Shown here piece by piece: positions 33,804 through 43,247 of a DNA stretch of 56,123 bases. The notes beneath the pieces are model-generated. The model worked only from the letters and a program-made list of their open reading frames with translations, had not been told where the DNA came from and searched no databases. The stretch spans positions 1-56,123 of the forward strand of contig JAKOMQ010000023.1 in the NCBI GenBank assembly GCA_022241605.1. The letters run 5' to 3'. Source of the DNA: Aquimonas sp. Its GTDB lineage: Bacteria > Pseudomonadota > Gammaproteobacteria > Xanthomonadales > Xanthomonadaceae. How positions within the stretch are numbered: the stretch's first letter is position 1; the number at the start of each line of letters is the position of its first letter. Both the position numbers and the translations under genes were made by a program.

Positions 33804-35459
33804 TCAGGGATTCGCGCGCTCGGCTTCGCTGCGCGCCCGCTCCGCCGCGAACTCGCTGTCCGCATCCCAGGCCGGCCAGTCGCGGCTGTTGGCGATCGCT
33901 TCGATCAGGCGCCAGGTGGTCTGGGTGTCGAGGGTAGGGCCGCGCAGGTCCCAGCTGTCGTCGTACTCGTCGGCTGGCTGGTGGTAGCGCTCGGCGAAGT
34001 AGCGGGCGCGGGCGGTGCGGCCGGCTTCGACACCGCCTTCGAGCATGTCCATGCCCGGGCCGAGGGTAATCGCCGGTACGCCGGCCTGGGCAAAGGCGAA
34101 GTGATCGGCGCGGTAGAACAGGCCGGCTTCGAGATTGTCGTCCGGTGTCCAGCGGCGGCCGTCCACGGCGGCAGCTTCGGCGACGCTGCGCTCCAGCGAG
34201 ACGCGCCCCTTGCCCCAGGAGGAAATGTCGCGCGTCGGACCGTCCGGGCTCCACATCTCCATGTTGATGACAGCGGCGGTGGTGGCCAGCGGGCGCAGCG
34301 GATTGGCCGCGTAGTACTTGGCGCCGAGCAGGCCGCTTTCCTCTGCCGTGAGTGCGAGGAACAGCAGGCTGCGGGCGGGGCGCTCGCCGGCGCTGAACAC
34401 CCGCGCCATCTCGATCATCGAGGCCAGTACGGTGGCGTTGTCGACGGCACCGTTGATGATGCGGTCGCCGCGTGCGTCCGGGGTGGCGGCGATGCCCAGA
34501 TGATCCCAGTGGCCGGAGACGATCACGGTCTCATCCGCCTGCGAACTGCCTGGCAGCAGGCCGGCCACGGTGTGGGTGAGGATGTCTTCGTGGCGGACAT
34601 CGAAGCCGATCGACAGGCGCGCGCCGGGCAGGGCATGGGCCCGGAAGTCAGGCTGCTGGGCCGCACGCTTGGCGGCCTCGAAGTCGAGTCCGGCATCGGC
34701 AAACAGCCGCACCGCGACTTCGCGCTGGATCCAGCCGCGCATCGGCAGGTGATAGGTATCGGCATCGCTGCGCACGATGTCGAACTGCGGGCCGGCGCGG
34801 CCGTTGCGCACGGTCGCCCACGGGTAGGCCGCAGGCTCGGTCTCGTGCACGATCAGGGCGCCGGCGGCGCCGCGGCGGGCAGCTTCCTCGTATTTGTAGG
34901 TCCAGCGGCCGTAGTAGGTCATGGCACGGCCGCCAAAACGGCCTTCGCCGGCCTCGAAGTCGGGGTCGTTGACCAGCACCACCAGCACCTTGCCGCGCAG
35001 GTCGATGTCGCCAAAGTCGTCCCAGTCGAGCTCCGGCGCGTGCACGCCGTAGCCGGCGAACACCAGCTCCGTTTCGCGTAGATCGACGCGGGTAGCGGGA
35101 TGCAGGCTTTCCACTGCGACGTCGTCGAGCTGCTGTAGATCTCGCTCGCTGTCGCCCACCGTGAGCTGCGCTACCACCGGGCCCGAGATCTCGCTGCGCA
35201 TCAGGCTGACCGGCTGCAGCCAGGTGCCATCCACGCCCGCAGGCTCAAGCCCCGCGCGCGTGAACTCCTCGATCAGGTAGGCGAGCGTCTTTGCCTCGCC
35301 GGGGCTGGCGATAGCCCGGCCTTCGAATGCGTCCGAGGCCAGCACCTCGATGTGGCTGGCCAGCCGCTTGGGATCGATGCCGCCGCCGGGCAGGGACGGG
35401 GCCGCCGTCAACGGCGCGGAAAGGCTTAGGGCGAGTGCGAGACAGAGAGGAAGGTGCAT
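33804..35459 (-). CDS. Secreted M28 family metallopeptidase
   Basis: This 551-residue protein has a signal peptide (MHLPLCLALALSLSAPLTAA). A PA-domain-like insert occupies ~120-280. The M28 zinc site is visible: SGHWDHLG (H and D), NGAVDNATV (bridging D), LALTAEESGLLG (catalytic and binding E), INMEM (a third ligand, E here instead of the more usual D) and the last H in ERYHQPADEYD. It probably works as a periplasmic or secreted aminopeptidase. AAGGA lies nine bases upstream of ATG 35459. It is convergent to the ABC export operon. Confidence 0.9.
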   Translation of the reverse strand: MHLPLCLALALSLSAPLTAAPSLPGGGIDPKRLASHIEVLASDAFEGRAIASPGEAKTLAYLIEEFTRAGLEPAGVDGTWLQPVSLMRSEISGPVVAQLTVGDSERDLQQLDDVAVESLHPATRVDLRETELVFAGYGVHAPELDWDDFGDIDLRGKVLVVLVNDPDFEAGEGRFGGRAMTYYGRWTYKYEEAARRGAAGALIVHETEPAAYPWATVRNGRAGPQFDIVRSDADTYHLPMRGWIQREVAVRLFADAGLDFEAAKRAAQQPDFRAHALPGARLSIGFDVRHEDILTHTVAGLLPGSSQADETVIVSGHWDHLGIAATPDARGDRIINGAVDNATVLASMIEMARVFSAGERPARSLLFLALTAEESGLLGAKYYAANPLRPLATTAAVINMEMWSPDGPTRDISSWGKGRVSLERSVAEAAAVDGRRWTPDDNLEAGLFYRADHFAFAQAGVPAITLGPGMDMLEGGVEAGRTARARYFAERYHQPADEYDDSWDLRGPTLDTQTTWRLIEAIANSRDWPAWDADSEFAAERARSEAERANP

Positions 35460-35720
35460 GCGGGGTTCCTTCAGCGTAGAGGCCGATGATAGGCCGCTGT
35501 GCCGATCAGGGGCAGGCCCTGGGGCAGCGCGGCTTGGGCAGGGCAAGCGGGGGCGACGCTGCACAAATGCACACGCTCGGCGATCCGGGTGAATTGGCGG
35601 AAGACTCGATGCCTGACGCATGAGTGCGGCGGTCGGAGTCGCAGCGGTTTAAGCTCTCGTCGTATCGCCGTGACCGGTCGGTGCGGCTGGCGTGGAGGGG
35701 GATTGCACGGAGGAGGGCAG

Positions 35721-36779
35721 ATGGACATCCATGCTTTGCCGATCGAGGAGCGCATCCGCTGGCTGTTCCAGCGCGCGGCGCAGCATGCCGCGGAATTCTG
35801 CGGCAGCGAGTCGGTGCTGGCGCGACAGCGTTACCTGGCCGAACATCCGACCGCACTGGCTGCGCTCAAATGCATGGACGGTCGGCTCAATCTGTCGGTG
35901 GCCACGCGCACACCGATCGGTCTGATCCAGCCTTTTCGCAACCTGGGCGGGCGCTTTGACCTTGGCTGGCCGCACCTGGGGGAGGTGCTCTCGGACTGGG
36001 TGCTCAGCCAGGTCGGTGCCGGCCGGCGAGTGCTGCTGCTGCTCAACTATCACCACTCCCGCGGCTGCGCCCAGCGCGGCTGCGCAGGCTTCGGCTTTGA
36101 TCTGGCCGCCGCACGAGCCCACATGCAGGCGCTGCGCGCGCAGGTCGAGCAGGTGTTCGGTCGCGCGCATGACAGCGTGTATCCGCTGGTCTGTGGCTTC
36201 GAGACCGATGAAGACGCGATTTGCCTTGATGCACCGGATGGACGATCCATTGATCTGGCCGCACTCACGCCCACCGAAGCGGCGGAACTGCCGCAGCGTT
36301 TGATGGCGCTGTATCCGGACATGCCAGAGCGGGTGCGCGCGGATCTCATGCCCCTGCTTCTGGGCAACCTGGCCCACGTGGCCGCGGTGCGTGCGGCCGG
36401 GCGCGCACCCGAGGTCGAGCACCGCGAGTGGACGCTGTGCGTGGGCCGTGGCTTTGACGTGCTGCACATGCCGAACCATGCCTTGATCGTGGGGCCCTAC
36501 AGCCCTCAGCTGGACCAGCCGATCGAGACCGCCGCGGGCATTATCGCGGCCAATATGCGCGCTGGCCGCATTCCGGAGGATGGCTTCCTGCTGCTGGCCT
36601 CGGTGCCCTACGAGACGGTCGGACCGGAACGCGAACGGGCGACGCTGAAGGCTTGTTTCCTGCGTGATTTCGCGCTTGAGGTGATCGCTGCTCGGCACCC
36701 GACGCTGGCGTCCCGGGTGCATGTACGCACCGCCGTAATGGATTGGCGACGGCGTCGGCTGGAACTGCTGCCGGCCTGA
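35721..36779 (+). CDS. Beta-carbonic-anhydrase-like protein with CMDGR motif
   Basis: This 352-residue soluble protein has CMDGRLNLSV (C51, D53, R55), matching the C-x-D-x-R zinc/dyad motif of beta-carbonic anhydrases. A strand and NYHHSRGCAQRGC (H111, H112, C116, C121) could supply the other zinc ligands. The His-Cys spacing is looser than the usual H-x2-C and recalls the carboxysomal CsoSCA branch, where the Cys follows the His by about ten residues. No carboxysome genes are present. The C-terminal ~150 residues have no clear family. A ggaggaggg site precedes ATG 35721. CO2 hydration is inference; I would not call it proven. Confidence 0.6.
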   Translation: MDIHALPIEERIRWLFQRAAQHAAEFCGSESVLARQRYLAEHPTALAALKCMDGRLNLSVATRTPIGLIQPFRNLGGRFDLGWPHLGEVLSDWVLSQVGAGRRVLLLLNYHHSRGCAQRGCAGFGFDLAAARAHMQALRAQVEQVFGRAHDSVYPLVCGFETDEDAICLDAPDGRSIDLAALTPTEAAELPQRLMALYPDMPERVRADLMPLLLGNLAHVAAVRAAGRAPEVEHREWTLCVGRGFDVLHMPNHALIVGPYSPQLDQPIETAAGIIAANMRAGRIPEDGFLLLASVPYETVGPERERATLKACFLRDFALEVIAARHPTLASRVHVRTAVMDWRRRRLELLPA

Positions 36780-37154
36780 GGCTGCAGCTCGAAGCAGCGG
36801 CCAAAAACGACGGAGTCTGCGCAGTAGGCATTCGCCGGCACGGCTGCCGCGGGGGCGTTACAGCCTCAAGCCCCCGATCGAATGTTGCGTTGCGATGCGC
36901 TGTTCATGGGCTCTTCTGGGCCAACGACAATGCTGCGCGGAGCATTCGTATGTCGGGCTGTTGCTCCGCAATACAAAGCCCGATGCGGCCCCGTGCGAGG
37001 CGCGTTGACGGCGCGTGAATCCGGACGCTAGCGTACGGCCTGGCCGTGGGGGGAACGCCTACATCGAGCGGGCGCCAAGGCCAAGAGTGGTGTCGTCAAA
37101 CGTGCGGGGGCCGTCCGGTCCTCGCGGCGCAAACCATCATCCGAGGGGAACACA
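36780..37154 (+). other. Intergenic region, no gene recognised
   Basis: These 375 bases precede the SGNH hydrolase unit. An imperfect inverted pair (tcgggct near 36953 and agcccga near 36976) could form a hairpin. A weak TTGACG/TAGCGT promoter-like pair lies near 37006-37035. Nothing here is strong. Confidence 0.35.
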
Positions 37155-38246
37155 ATGAAGATCCGAGTCCGCGCTGCCGCGCTTACGTGGCTGCCTGCTG
37201 TCGCCTTGCTCGCGTTCAGCGCGCAGTCGATGGGAAACACGCTGAACCAGAACGTGTCCTGGACCATCGACCGGGCGGGTACCACTGCCAAGTACCGAAT
37301 CGTTGCCTATGGCGATTCCATCTATGCCGGCTACAACGGTTCGGTGAGCAACGCGGCGCTGTATGCCGCACCCACCGTCGACGCCGAGTACCTGTCAGCG
37401 CGCTGGAATGCGGACATCGAAAGCGTTCGCCGTGCCAAGTCGGGCGCGATCGCTTCGGACGTCTACCAGAACAAGATCGTTGCCGAGCGCAGCTGGATGC
37501 AGCACAGCTCCACTCGCGTGGTGACCTTCGAAATGTGCGGCAACGACGGCCTGCAGGCGCGCTCCGCCTTCAAGTCACAGACCGGCACCTGCAACTACAG
37601 CGGGATCAACACCGCCGTAAGCAACTGCCGTACCAATGTGGCCGCGGCGATGGACTTCATCAACGCCAACGCGCATCCGAACACGCGGCTGAAGGTGATC
37701 GCCAACCTCTACTACCCCGGCTATGACGCGGACAACACGCTGAGCAGCTGCACCGACGCCACCACCGGGCAGCGGGTCAATATGCGCAATGCCTTCCTGC
37801 CGGCGCTGGCGAGGATGAACTACTGGATGTGCGAGCACGCTCGCCAGAAGGGCTTCCAGTGCGCGGACAGCTTCGCCCAGTACATGGCAGCGGATTACGA
37901 CCGCAACGGCGATGGCATCGTCGACGCGGAGGCCATCCGCTACGTTGCCGGCGAGTCCGAGAGCGCCTACGTCAACAAGATCACCAACACCTTCCGTGCC
38001 ACCTTGCGCGACGCCAATTTCAAGATGGTCACGGCCTCCAGCAGCTTCGACTACATCCAGTCCGATGACGTGCATCCGACCTACTCCGGGCGCACCGTGA
38101 GAGCAGGCCTGTGGGGCGGCAGCACGGGCACGGTGGCGCCGCGCTACACCAGCTTCAGCAACGGCCGCAGCCCGATCTGGAACCAGTTCGGACACGAGCG
38201 GATGGGTTGGGCGATTTCGGTCTACAACCCGCCGAGCGCGAACTGA
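37155..38246 (+). CDS. Secreted SGNH/GDSL hydrolase with calcium-loop-like insert
   Basis: This 363-residue protein has a signal peptide (to about residue 27). The SGNH blocks are visible: YGDSIYAGY (G53-D54-S55, nucleophile S55), MCGNDGL (N130, block III) and SDDVHPTY (D304/H307, block V). A segment DYDRNGDGIVDAE (~247-259) matches EF-hand/dockerin-type calcium loops (DxDxNGDGxxD). Cys residues are numerous (C128, C146, C158, C199, C226, C236), so disulfides are likely outside the cytoplasm. Esterase or deacylase activity is expected, substrate unknown. gggaac lies just upstream of the ATG. Confidence 0.85.
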   Translation: MKIRVRAAALTWLPAVALLAFSAQSMGNTLNQNVSWTIDRAGTTAKYRIVAYGDSIYAGYNGSVSNAALYAAPTVDAEYLSARWNADIESVRRAKSGAIASDVYQNKIVAERSWMQHSSTRVVTFEMCGNDGLQARSAFKSQTGTCNYSGINTAVSNCRTNVAAAMDFINANAHPNTRLKVIANLYYPGYDADNTLSSCTDATTGQRVNMRNAFLPALARMNYWMCEHARQKGFQCADSFAQYMAADYDRNGDGIVDAEAIRYVAGESESAYVNKITNTFRATLRDANFKMVTASSSFDYIQSDDVHPTYSGRTVRAGLWGGSTGTVAPRYTSFSNGRSPIWNQFGHERMGWAISVYNPPSAN

Positions 38247-38260
38247 GCAGCCCTTGTTCC

Positions 38261-38956
38261 ATGACCGAAACCGCGAGCCCGCTTCCGCAGCCGCCGTCGC
38301 CCCAGGGCGACGGCGGCGTGCGCGTAATCCGGATCGAGGGACGCGGCCGGCTGCGTGCGTCCCTGTATCTGGGTGCAGCGCTGCTGCTGCTGTTGGCGGC
38401 GGTGTGGGCACTGTGGCCTGCCCCGCGCCCACAGGTGAGGCCGGAGGCGGCACGGGTGACGCCCGATCGAGCGCTGTCGCCGGATGCCGCTGGGGGGACC
38501 GAGCCGCGCGGCGTGGTGCCGCCGATCGCGCGGCTGCCACAGCCCCGCCGTGTGGCCCAGTCGGAAGAGCCGCCGGAGCTGACCTCCTTGGATCCTGACG
38601 ACCTTGCCGCCTGGGTGGGGCCAGGCGATCCGGAGCCGACCATGGCGGAGGTGATTGACGCGCTGCGCCAGGCGGGTATCCATGACGGTATCGCCGCATT
38701 CAACCCACCGGGCACCCGGCCGGCGCTGGAAGGCATCGTGGTGCCTGACGATTTCGAACTGCCGCCGGGCTATGTGCGCCATCACCAGGTGACCGACGAA
38801 GGCGAAGTGATCGAACCGATCCTGATGTTCTCGCCCGACTTTGAGTTCGTGGACGCGAGCGGTCGCCCGATCGTGGTGCCGGAGGACGGCGTGGTGCCGC
38901 CGGAGCTGGCGCCGCCGGGCATGCCGATCCGTCGCGTCCGGATTCCCTCGCCTTGA
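38261..38956 (+). CDS. Single-helix membrane protein with acidic periplasmic domain
   Basis: This 231-residue protein has a short cytoplasmic N-part, one helix (LYLGAALLLLLAAVWALW, ~35-52), a Pro/Ala/Arg linker and a periplasmic domain rich in Pro, Asp and Glu. The domain repeats short motifs such as IVVPDDFELPPGYVRHH, DEGEVIEPILMFSPDF and PIVVPEDGVVPPELAPPGM. No family is recognised. It follows the SGNH hydrolase gene by 14 bases and its stop overlaps the TTG of the Lnt-like gene, so all three may be cotranscribed. Confidence 0.65.
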   Translation: MTETASPLPQPPSPQGDGGVRVIRIEGRGRLRASLYLGAALLLLLAAVWALWPAPRPQVRPEAARVTPDRALSPDAAGGTEPRGVVPPIARLPQPRRVAQSEEPPELTSLDPDDLAAWVGPGDPEPTMAEVIDALRQAGIHDGIAAFNPPGTRPALEGIVVPDDFELPPGYVRHHQVTDEGEVIEPILMFSPDFEFVDASGRPIVVPEDGVVPPELAPPGMPIRRVRIPSP

Positions 38957-41478
38957 TCGACTCAGGTGGCATCGGGGCCGGCGTGTCCCGGCAGTCGTTT
39001 CTCATGCATGCAGTGGCTTCGCCATGGCTGCGCATGCTGGCGGGCGTGCTGGCCAGTGCCGCGCTGCTCGGCCTGTATGCGAGCGGCGGCGTTTACTGGC
39101 CGCTGGGTTTCGTGGCCCTGATTCCCTGGCTGTGGTCGCTGGACGAACGGCAGTCGGTGTCCGGGATGCTGGCTTCGTCCTGGCTGATGTCCGTGGCCTT
39201 CGTGCTCGTGGTCTTTCCGTGGTTCGCCGCCGGGGTCGGTGCCTACACCGGCATCGGCACCTTCATGGCCATGCTCGTCCTGATGCTGGCTGCGCCTTTG
39301 CTGCAGGCGCAGCTGCTCGTGTTCGCGTTGATCCGGCGCTGGGCGCGCACCCGTCATGGCCCCGCTACGGGCGCCCTGGCCGGCGGCAGTGCGTGGGTTG
39401 CCTGCGAGTGGCTGCTGCCGAAGCTGCTGGGCGACACCTTGGGGTATGGCTTGGCGCCCTCGCTGCTGCTGCGGCAATTGGCAGATGTGGGCGGTGCGGC
39501 CGGATTGAGCCTGCTGCTGATCCTGATCAACGAGGCCCTGCTGGATGCCGGGCGGCAGCTGCGCCAGCGGGCACGCGCCGCGCTGGTCCCGCTGGTGGCT
39601 GCCCTGCTGCTGCTGGCGGGTGCCTTCGGCTACGGCAGCCTGCGTCTCGCCCAGCTCGGCGCGGCGTTGGCCGAGCCGGCGCCGTCCATCCGTGTCGGCA
39701 TGGTCCAGTCCGGCATCGTCGACTACGAACGCCTGCGCGCGGAGATTGGCGCCCATGCGGTGGTCCGGCAGGTGCTGGACACCCACTTTGCGCTGTCTCA
39801 GGCCGCGATCGAGCAGCACGGCGCCGAGGCTTTGCTGTGGTCGGAGACTGTCTATCCCACGCCTTTCGGCCACCCCAAGAGCGAAGCCGGCGCAGAGTTC
39901 GACGGCGAGATCCGCGCCTTCGTGCAGGACGCCGGTGTGCCGCTGGTGTTCGGCACCTACGATGTGGACGCTGCCGGTGAGTACAACGCTGCCGCTTTCC
40001 TGCATCCTTCGCGCGGCCTGCTGGGCTACTACCGCAAGACCCACCCTTTCCCGCTCACCGAGTACGTGCCGCCCTGGCTCGATGGCCCGCTGCTGCGTCG
40101 CCTGCTTCCCTGGGCAGGTGGCTGGAGCCCCGGCGACGGCCCTCGCGTGTTTCCGCTGCAGGTCGCCGACGGTCGCTCGCTGGACGTGTTGCCGCTGATA
40201 TGCCTGGATTCCGTTCGGCCCGGGCTGTCCATTGCCGGTGCACGGCAGGGAGCCCAGGCCATCCTGGGTCTGTCCAACGACTCATGGTTCACCCTGCAGC
40301 CGCAGGGCGCGCGCCTGCATCTCGCTGTGGCCAGCTTCCGCAGCATCGAGACCCGGCTGCCGCAGCTGCGGGTCACCAGCAACGGGCTCAGTGCCTTCAT
40401 CGACGAGAGCGGCGAGGTGCTGGTGCAGACCGGCATGGGAGATCAGGCGGTGCTGGTGGGTGCGCTGCCGCTGCGCGATCCGCAGCCCACCCTGATGCTG
40501 CGCTGGGGCGACTGGGTCGGGCGCGCGGGCTTGGGCTTCCTGCTGGCGCTGGTGCTGTCGGCGCTGGGGCACCGCGCGCTGCGCGCCGCCGAGCTGCGGA
40601 AATCCGGGCAAGAGGCGAGGGCATCCGCAGGGGAGTTCGAGACCCGGGTCGCCCTGCTTACCCCGGCCTGGCGCTGGCTGATCGCCGGCTTGCGCGTGGC
40701 CGCGGCGCTCGCCTTGCTATGGCTCGGGCTGTCGATGCTGCTGTTCGAGGGCCTGCAGGTGCAGTCGCTGGCTCAGCTTCGCTGGTTTGCCGCGGCGGTG
40801 CTCGCGCCGCTGCTGGCAGCCTGGGCACTGCAGAGCATGTTCACCGCGCAGCTGAGGATCAACGGCGGGCGGCTGCTGCTGGAGAGCGCATCGCAGCGGA
40901 TCGAGGTCCCGCTGCGGGAGCTGCGCGAGCTGCGCATCTGGCGCTTGCCCTTGCCGAGCGGTGGCGGATCGCTGCAGCTGGCGGACGCGCCTTGGCCGAC
41001 AGCCGTGGCGCTGCAGGATCCGCGCGGCCTGCGGCGGGCCCTGCTGGCTGCGGGCGCCCCGCTGGTGGATTCGCGTCCGCGGCCGTCGCTGCTTGAAGCG
41101 GTGCTGGCCTACCGTGCTGCCGCGCGTCGCCCCTGGCTGGATCACGCTCTGTTCAAGTTTGGACTGTTCCCGCTGGTGCCTGCGCTACCGGCCTTCCGGC
41201 TGCACCAGTACATCGCCTTCGGCGGCACCTTCGGTGAGCTGCTGACCTTCGGTGCGAAGGCCTGGCTGCTTGGCCTGGGTATCTGGTGGCTGTCCTGGTC
41301 GCTTGGCCTGATGCTGTTCGCCGCGCTGCTGCGGGCGCTCATCGAGCCCCTCAATCTCGCCTGCCTGGCCCTGCGGCCGGCTTTGGGCTTCAGCGTGCGC
41401 CACTGGCTCGAGTGGCTGGGGCGGCTGCTTTTTTATCTGGGCATCCCACTCTGGCTGCTGCTGCGCCTGCTGGCATGA
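38953..41478 (+). CDS. Lnt-like nitrilase-superfamily membrane protein with C-terminal extension
   Basis: The first ~520 of 841 residues match apolipoprotein N-acyltransferase. Six or so membrane helices are followed by a C-N hydrolase domain with the triad visible: E in LLWSETVYPTPF (~294), K in YYRKTHPFPLTEYVP (~360) and C in PLICLDSV (~416). Lnt normally ends near 510 residues. Here another ~320 residues follow, with several membrane helices and a possible PH-like beta region (LRINGGRLLLESASQRIEVP). The function of this part is unknown. The start is TTG 38953 overlapping the previous stop, or ATG 39004. It could be a second Lnt paralogue rather than the essential enzyme. Confidence 0.85.
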   Translation: MIDSGGIGAGVSRQSFLMHAVASPWLRMLAGVLASAALLGLYASGGVYWPLGFVALIPWLWSLDERQSVSGMLASSWLMSVAFVLVVFPWFAAGVGAYTGIGTFMAMLVLMLAAPLLQAQLLVFALIRRWARTRHGPATGALAGGSAWVACEWLLPKLLGDTLGYGLAPSLLLRQLADVGGAAGLSLLLILINEALLDAGRQLRQRARAALVPLVAALLLLAGAFGYGSLRLAQLGAALAEPAPSIRVGMVQSGIVDYERLRAEIGAHAVVRQVLDTHFALSQAAIEQHGAEALLWSETVYPTPFGHPKSEAGAEFDGEIRAFVQDAGVPLVFGTYDVDAAGEYNAAAFLHPSRGLLGYYRKTHPFPLTEYVPPWLDGPLLRRLLPWAGGWSPGDGPRVFPLQVADGRSLDVLPLICLDSVRPGLSIAGARQGAQAILGLSNDSWFTLQPQGARLHLAVASFRSIETRLPQLRVTSNGLSAFIDESGEVLVQTGMGDQAVLVGALPLRDPQPTLMLRWGDWVGRAGLGFLLALVLSALGHRALRAAELRKSGQEARASAGEFETRVALLTPAWRWLIAGLRVAAALALLWLGLSMLLFEGLQVQSLAQLRWFAAAVLAPLLAAWALQSMFTAQLRINGGRLLLESASQRIEVPLRELRELRIWRLPLPSGGGSLQLADAPWPTAVALQDPRGLRRALLAAGAPLVDSRPRPSLLEAVLAYRAAARRPWLDHALFKFGLFPLVPALPAFRLHQYIAFGGTFGELLTFGAKAWLLGLGIWWLSWSLGLMLFAALLRALIEPLNLACLALRPALGFSVRHWLEWLGRLLFYLGIPLWLLLRLLA

Positions 41479-41717
41479 GCAGGCGTGTATGCGGCTTGGA
41501 GGCTTGCGATCCGCCAACCTGCAATTCCGAATCCCGGCTTGACAGCGCACATCGCGCGCTGCACCCTGCGCGCCTCTGGAGCCTTGCCAAGCGCAAGCTC
41601 TTCTCACTGCAGGGTGCCATGAACAACACCACCGCCTGATCGTTCTGAACCCGGCCATCGCCGCCGGGCATCGATCATTCGACGGGTTTCCCGCCGAATC
41701 TGCACGTGGGGTGTGGC

Positions 41718-43247
41718 GTGGCTTCTTTCTCGATTGAACTTCGCGGGCTTCGCCTGCAGCTGGATTGCGGGCGCGAGCTGCTCGCGGCCACCTCTCTGGG
41801 GCTGGATGCGCGCCCGGTCGCTCTGGTGGGCGCCAACGGCGTGGGCAAGTCCAGCTTGTGCCGCGCGATTCTCGGCCAGCGGCCACCCTCGGAAGGGTGC
41901 GTGCTGCGGCAGGTGCCTGTGCGTGGTCTTTCGGTTGACGTGCGCGAGGCCAGTGCGGTCAGCCTGCTGGAAGCACTGGGCGAAGCGGTGTCCAGCCCAG
42001 TCATGTGGTCGCGCTTGGCTGAGTTGGAGCTTGCCGACATTGATCTGGATCGCTCGCTGGCGACGCTTTCGGGTGGCCAGCGCATGCGTCTGGCGCTGGC
42101 GCTCGCTTTCCTGCATGAGCACGACTATCTGGTGCTGGACGAGCCCGAGGCGCATCTCGACCGCGAGGCCCGACAGTGGCTGCGTCGGGCGATCGCCGGC
42201 CACCGTGCGGGTCTGCTGCTGGTCAGCCATGACCCCGACACCCTGTCTTCGGCCACGCGGGTGCTGGAGTTTTCGCGCGGGCGGCTGTTTGACTATGCGC
42301 TTGGTTTCGAGGCTTACAGCAGGCAGCGCGCGCTGGAGCAGGACGCGGCTCAGCGCGCGGCCCGGCGTGCGCAGTCGGAGCTTACGCAGGAACGCGCACG
42401 CGACCAGCAGGCGCGAGAACGTGCCGAAAAGCGCGCTGCGATAGGCCGTCGCGAGCGCGCTGCCGGCAGTCAGCCCGCACTGATGTGCGATTTCGCGCAG
42501 GGCAGGGCCGAGCGCGCGGAGGGCAGGCGCGCCGCTGAGGCTCAAGGTCGGCAGACGCGCCTGCAGGCTGAATGGCAGGCACAGCGCGAGCGGTTGGCGC
42601 TGGCGCCGCGTTTCGATTTGCGTCTGCGGGCGCCGCAGGGTGCACGAGCACAGGCACGACTGCGTGTCCGCGGCCTTGAGGTCGAGCGCGGCGGTCGCGT
42701 CCTGCTGCGCGGATTGGACCTTGATCTGCAGGCTCCGCGCAGGCTCGCCGTGCTCGGCCCCAACGGCTGCGGCAAGAGCAGCCTTCTGGTGCGGTTGGAG
42801 CAGAAGGTGACCGCGGATGCAACGGCGACAAGCGTCCGCAGGGTCGGTCAGGAGACGAGATTGCCGGAGGCTGCCAGCCTGCTGGACTGCCTGCAGCAGC
42901 TGTGTCCGGGAGTGGAGCAGGGGCATCTGCGCGAGCGCTTGAGCTGGTTCGGATTCAGCGCCGCGCAAGCCCAGCAGCCCGCTGATGGGCTGTCGGCCGG
43001 CGAACGGATTCGACTGTTGTTCTGCGCGCATCTTGCAGACGGCCAGGGGCCGGGCCTGCTGCTGCTCGACGAGCCGGACAATGCGCTGGATTTGCCGGCA
43101 CGGGCGGTGGTGCAGTCGGCGCTTGCGAGCTATCCCGGTCTGCTGCTGGTGGCCAGCCACAGCCGAAGCTTTCTGGCCGCCTGCGGAATCCACGAGGCCC
43201 TGTGGCTGGATGGCCGCGGCGGTTGGAGGCTTGATCGCGTGGATTGA
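41718..43247 (+). CDS. ABC-F family ATPase
   Basis: This protein of ~509 residues has two ATPase domains in one chain and no membrane helices. Domain 1: Walker A VGANGVGKSS, LSGGQRMRLALALAF, LVLDEPEAHLD and LLVSHD. Domain 2: LGPNGCGKSS, LSAGERIRLLFCAH and LLLLDEPDNALD. An Arg/Gln/Ala-rich charged helical linker lies between (~210-300). ABC-F proteins act on ribosomes or in DNA metabolism, not in transport. LSAGE in place of LSGGQ in domain 2 is a mild change. The start may be GTG 41718 (ggggtg upstream) or GTG 41706. Antibiotic-resistance or EttA/Uup class cannot be decided here. Confidence 0.88.
   Translation: MASFSIELRGLRLQLDCGRELLAATSLGLDARPVALVGANGVGKSSLCRAILGQRPPSEGCVLRQVPVRGLSVDVREASAVSLLEALGEAVSSPVMWSRLAELELADIDLDRSLATLSGGQRMRLALALAFLHEHDYLVLDEPEAHLDREARQWLRRAIAGHRAGLLLVSHDPDTLSSATRVLEFSRGRLFDYALGFEAYSRQRALEQDAAQRAARRAQSELTQERARDQQARERAEKRAAIGRRERAAGSQPALMCDFAQGRAERAEGRRAAEAQGRQTRLQAEWQAQRERLALAPRFDLRLRAPQGARAQARLRVRGLEVERGGRVLLRGLDLDLQAPRRLAVLGPNGCGKSSLLVRLEQKVTADATATSVRRVGQETRLPEAASLLDCLQQLCPGVEQGHLRERLSWFGFSAAQAQQPADGLSAGERIRLLFCAHLADGQGPGLLLLDEPDNALDLPARAVVQSALASYPGLLLVASHSRSFLAACGIHEALWLDGRGGWRLDRVD

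Noticed and set aside
37006..37035. TTGACG / TAGCGT promoter-like pair before the SGNH gene
   Set aside because: The -10 element is poor and such pairs arise by chance; mentioned only in the region note.
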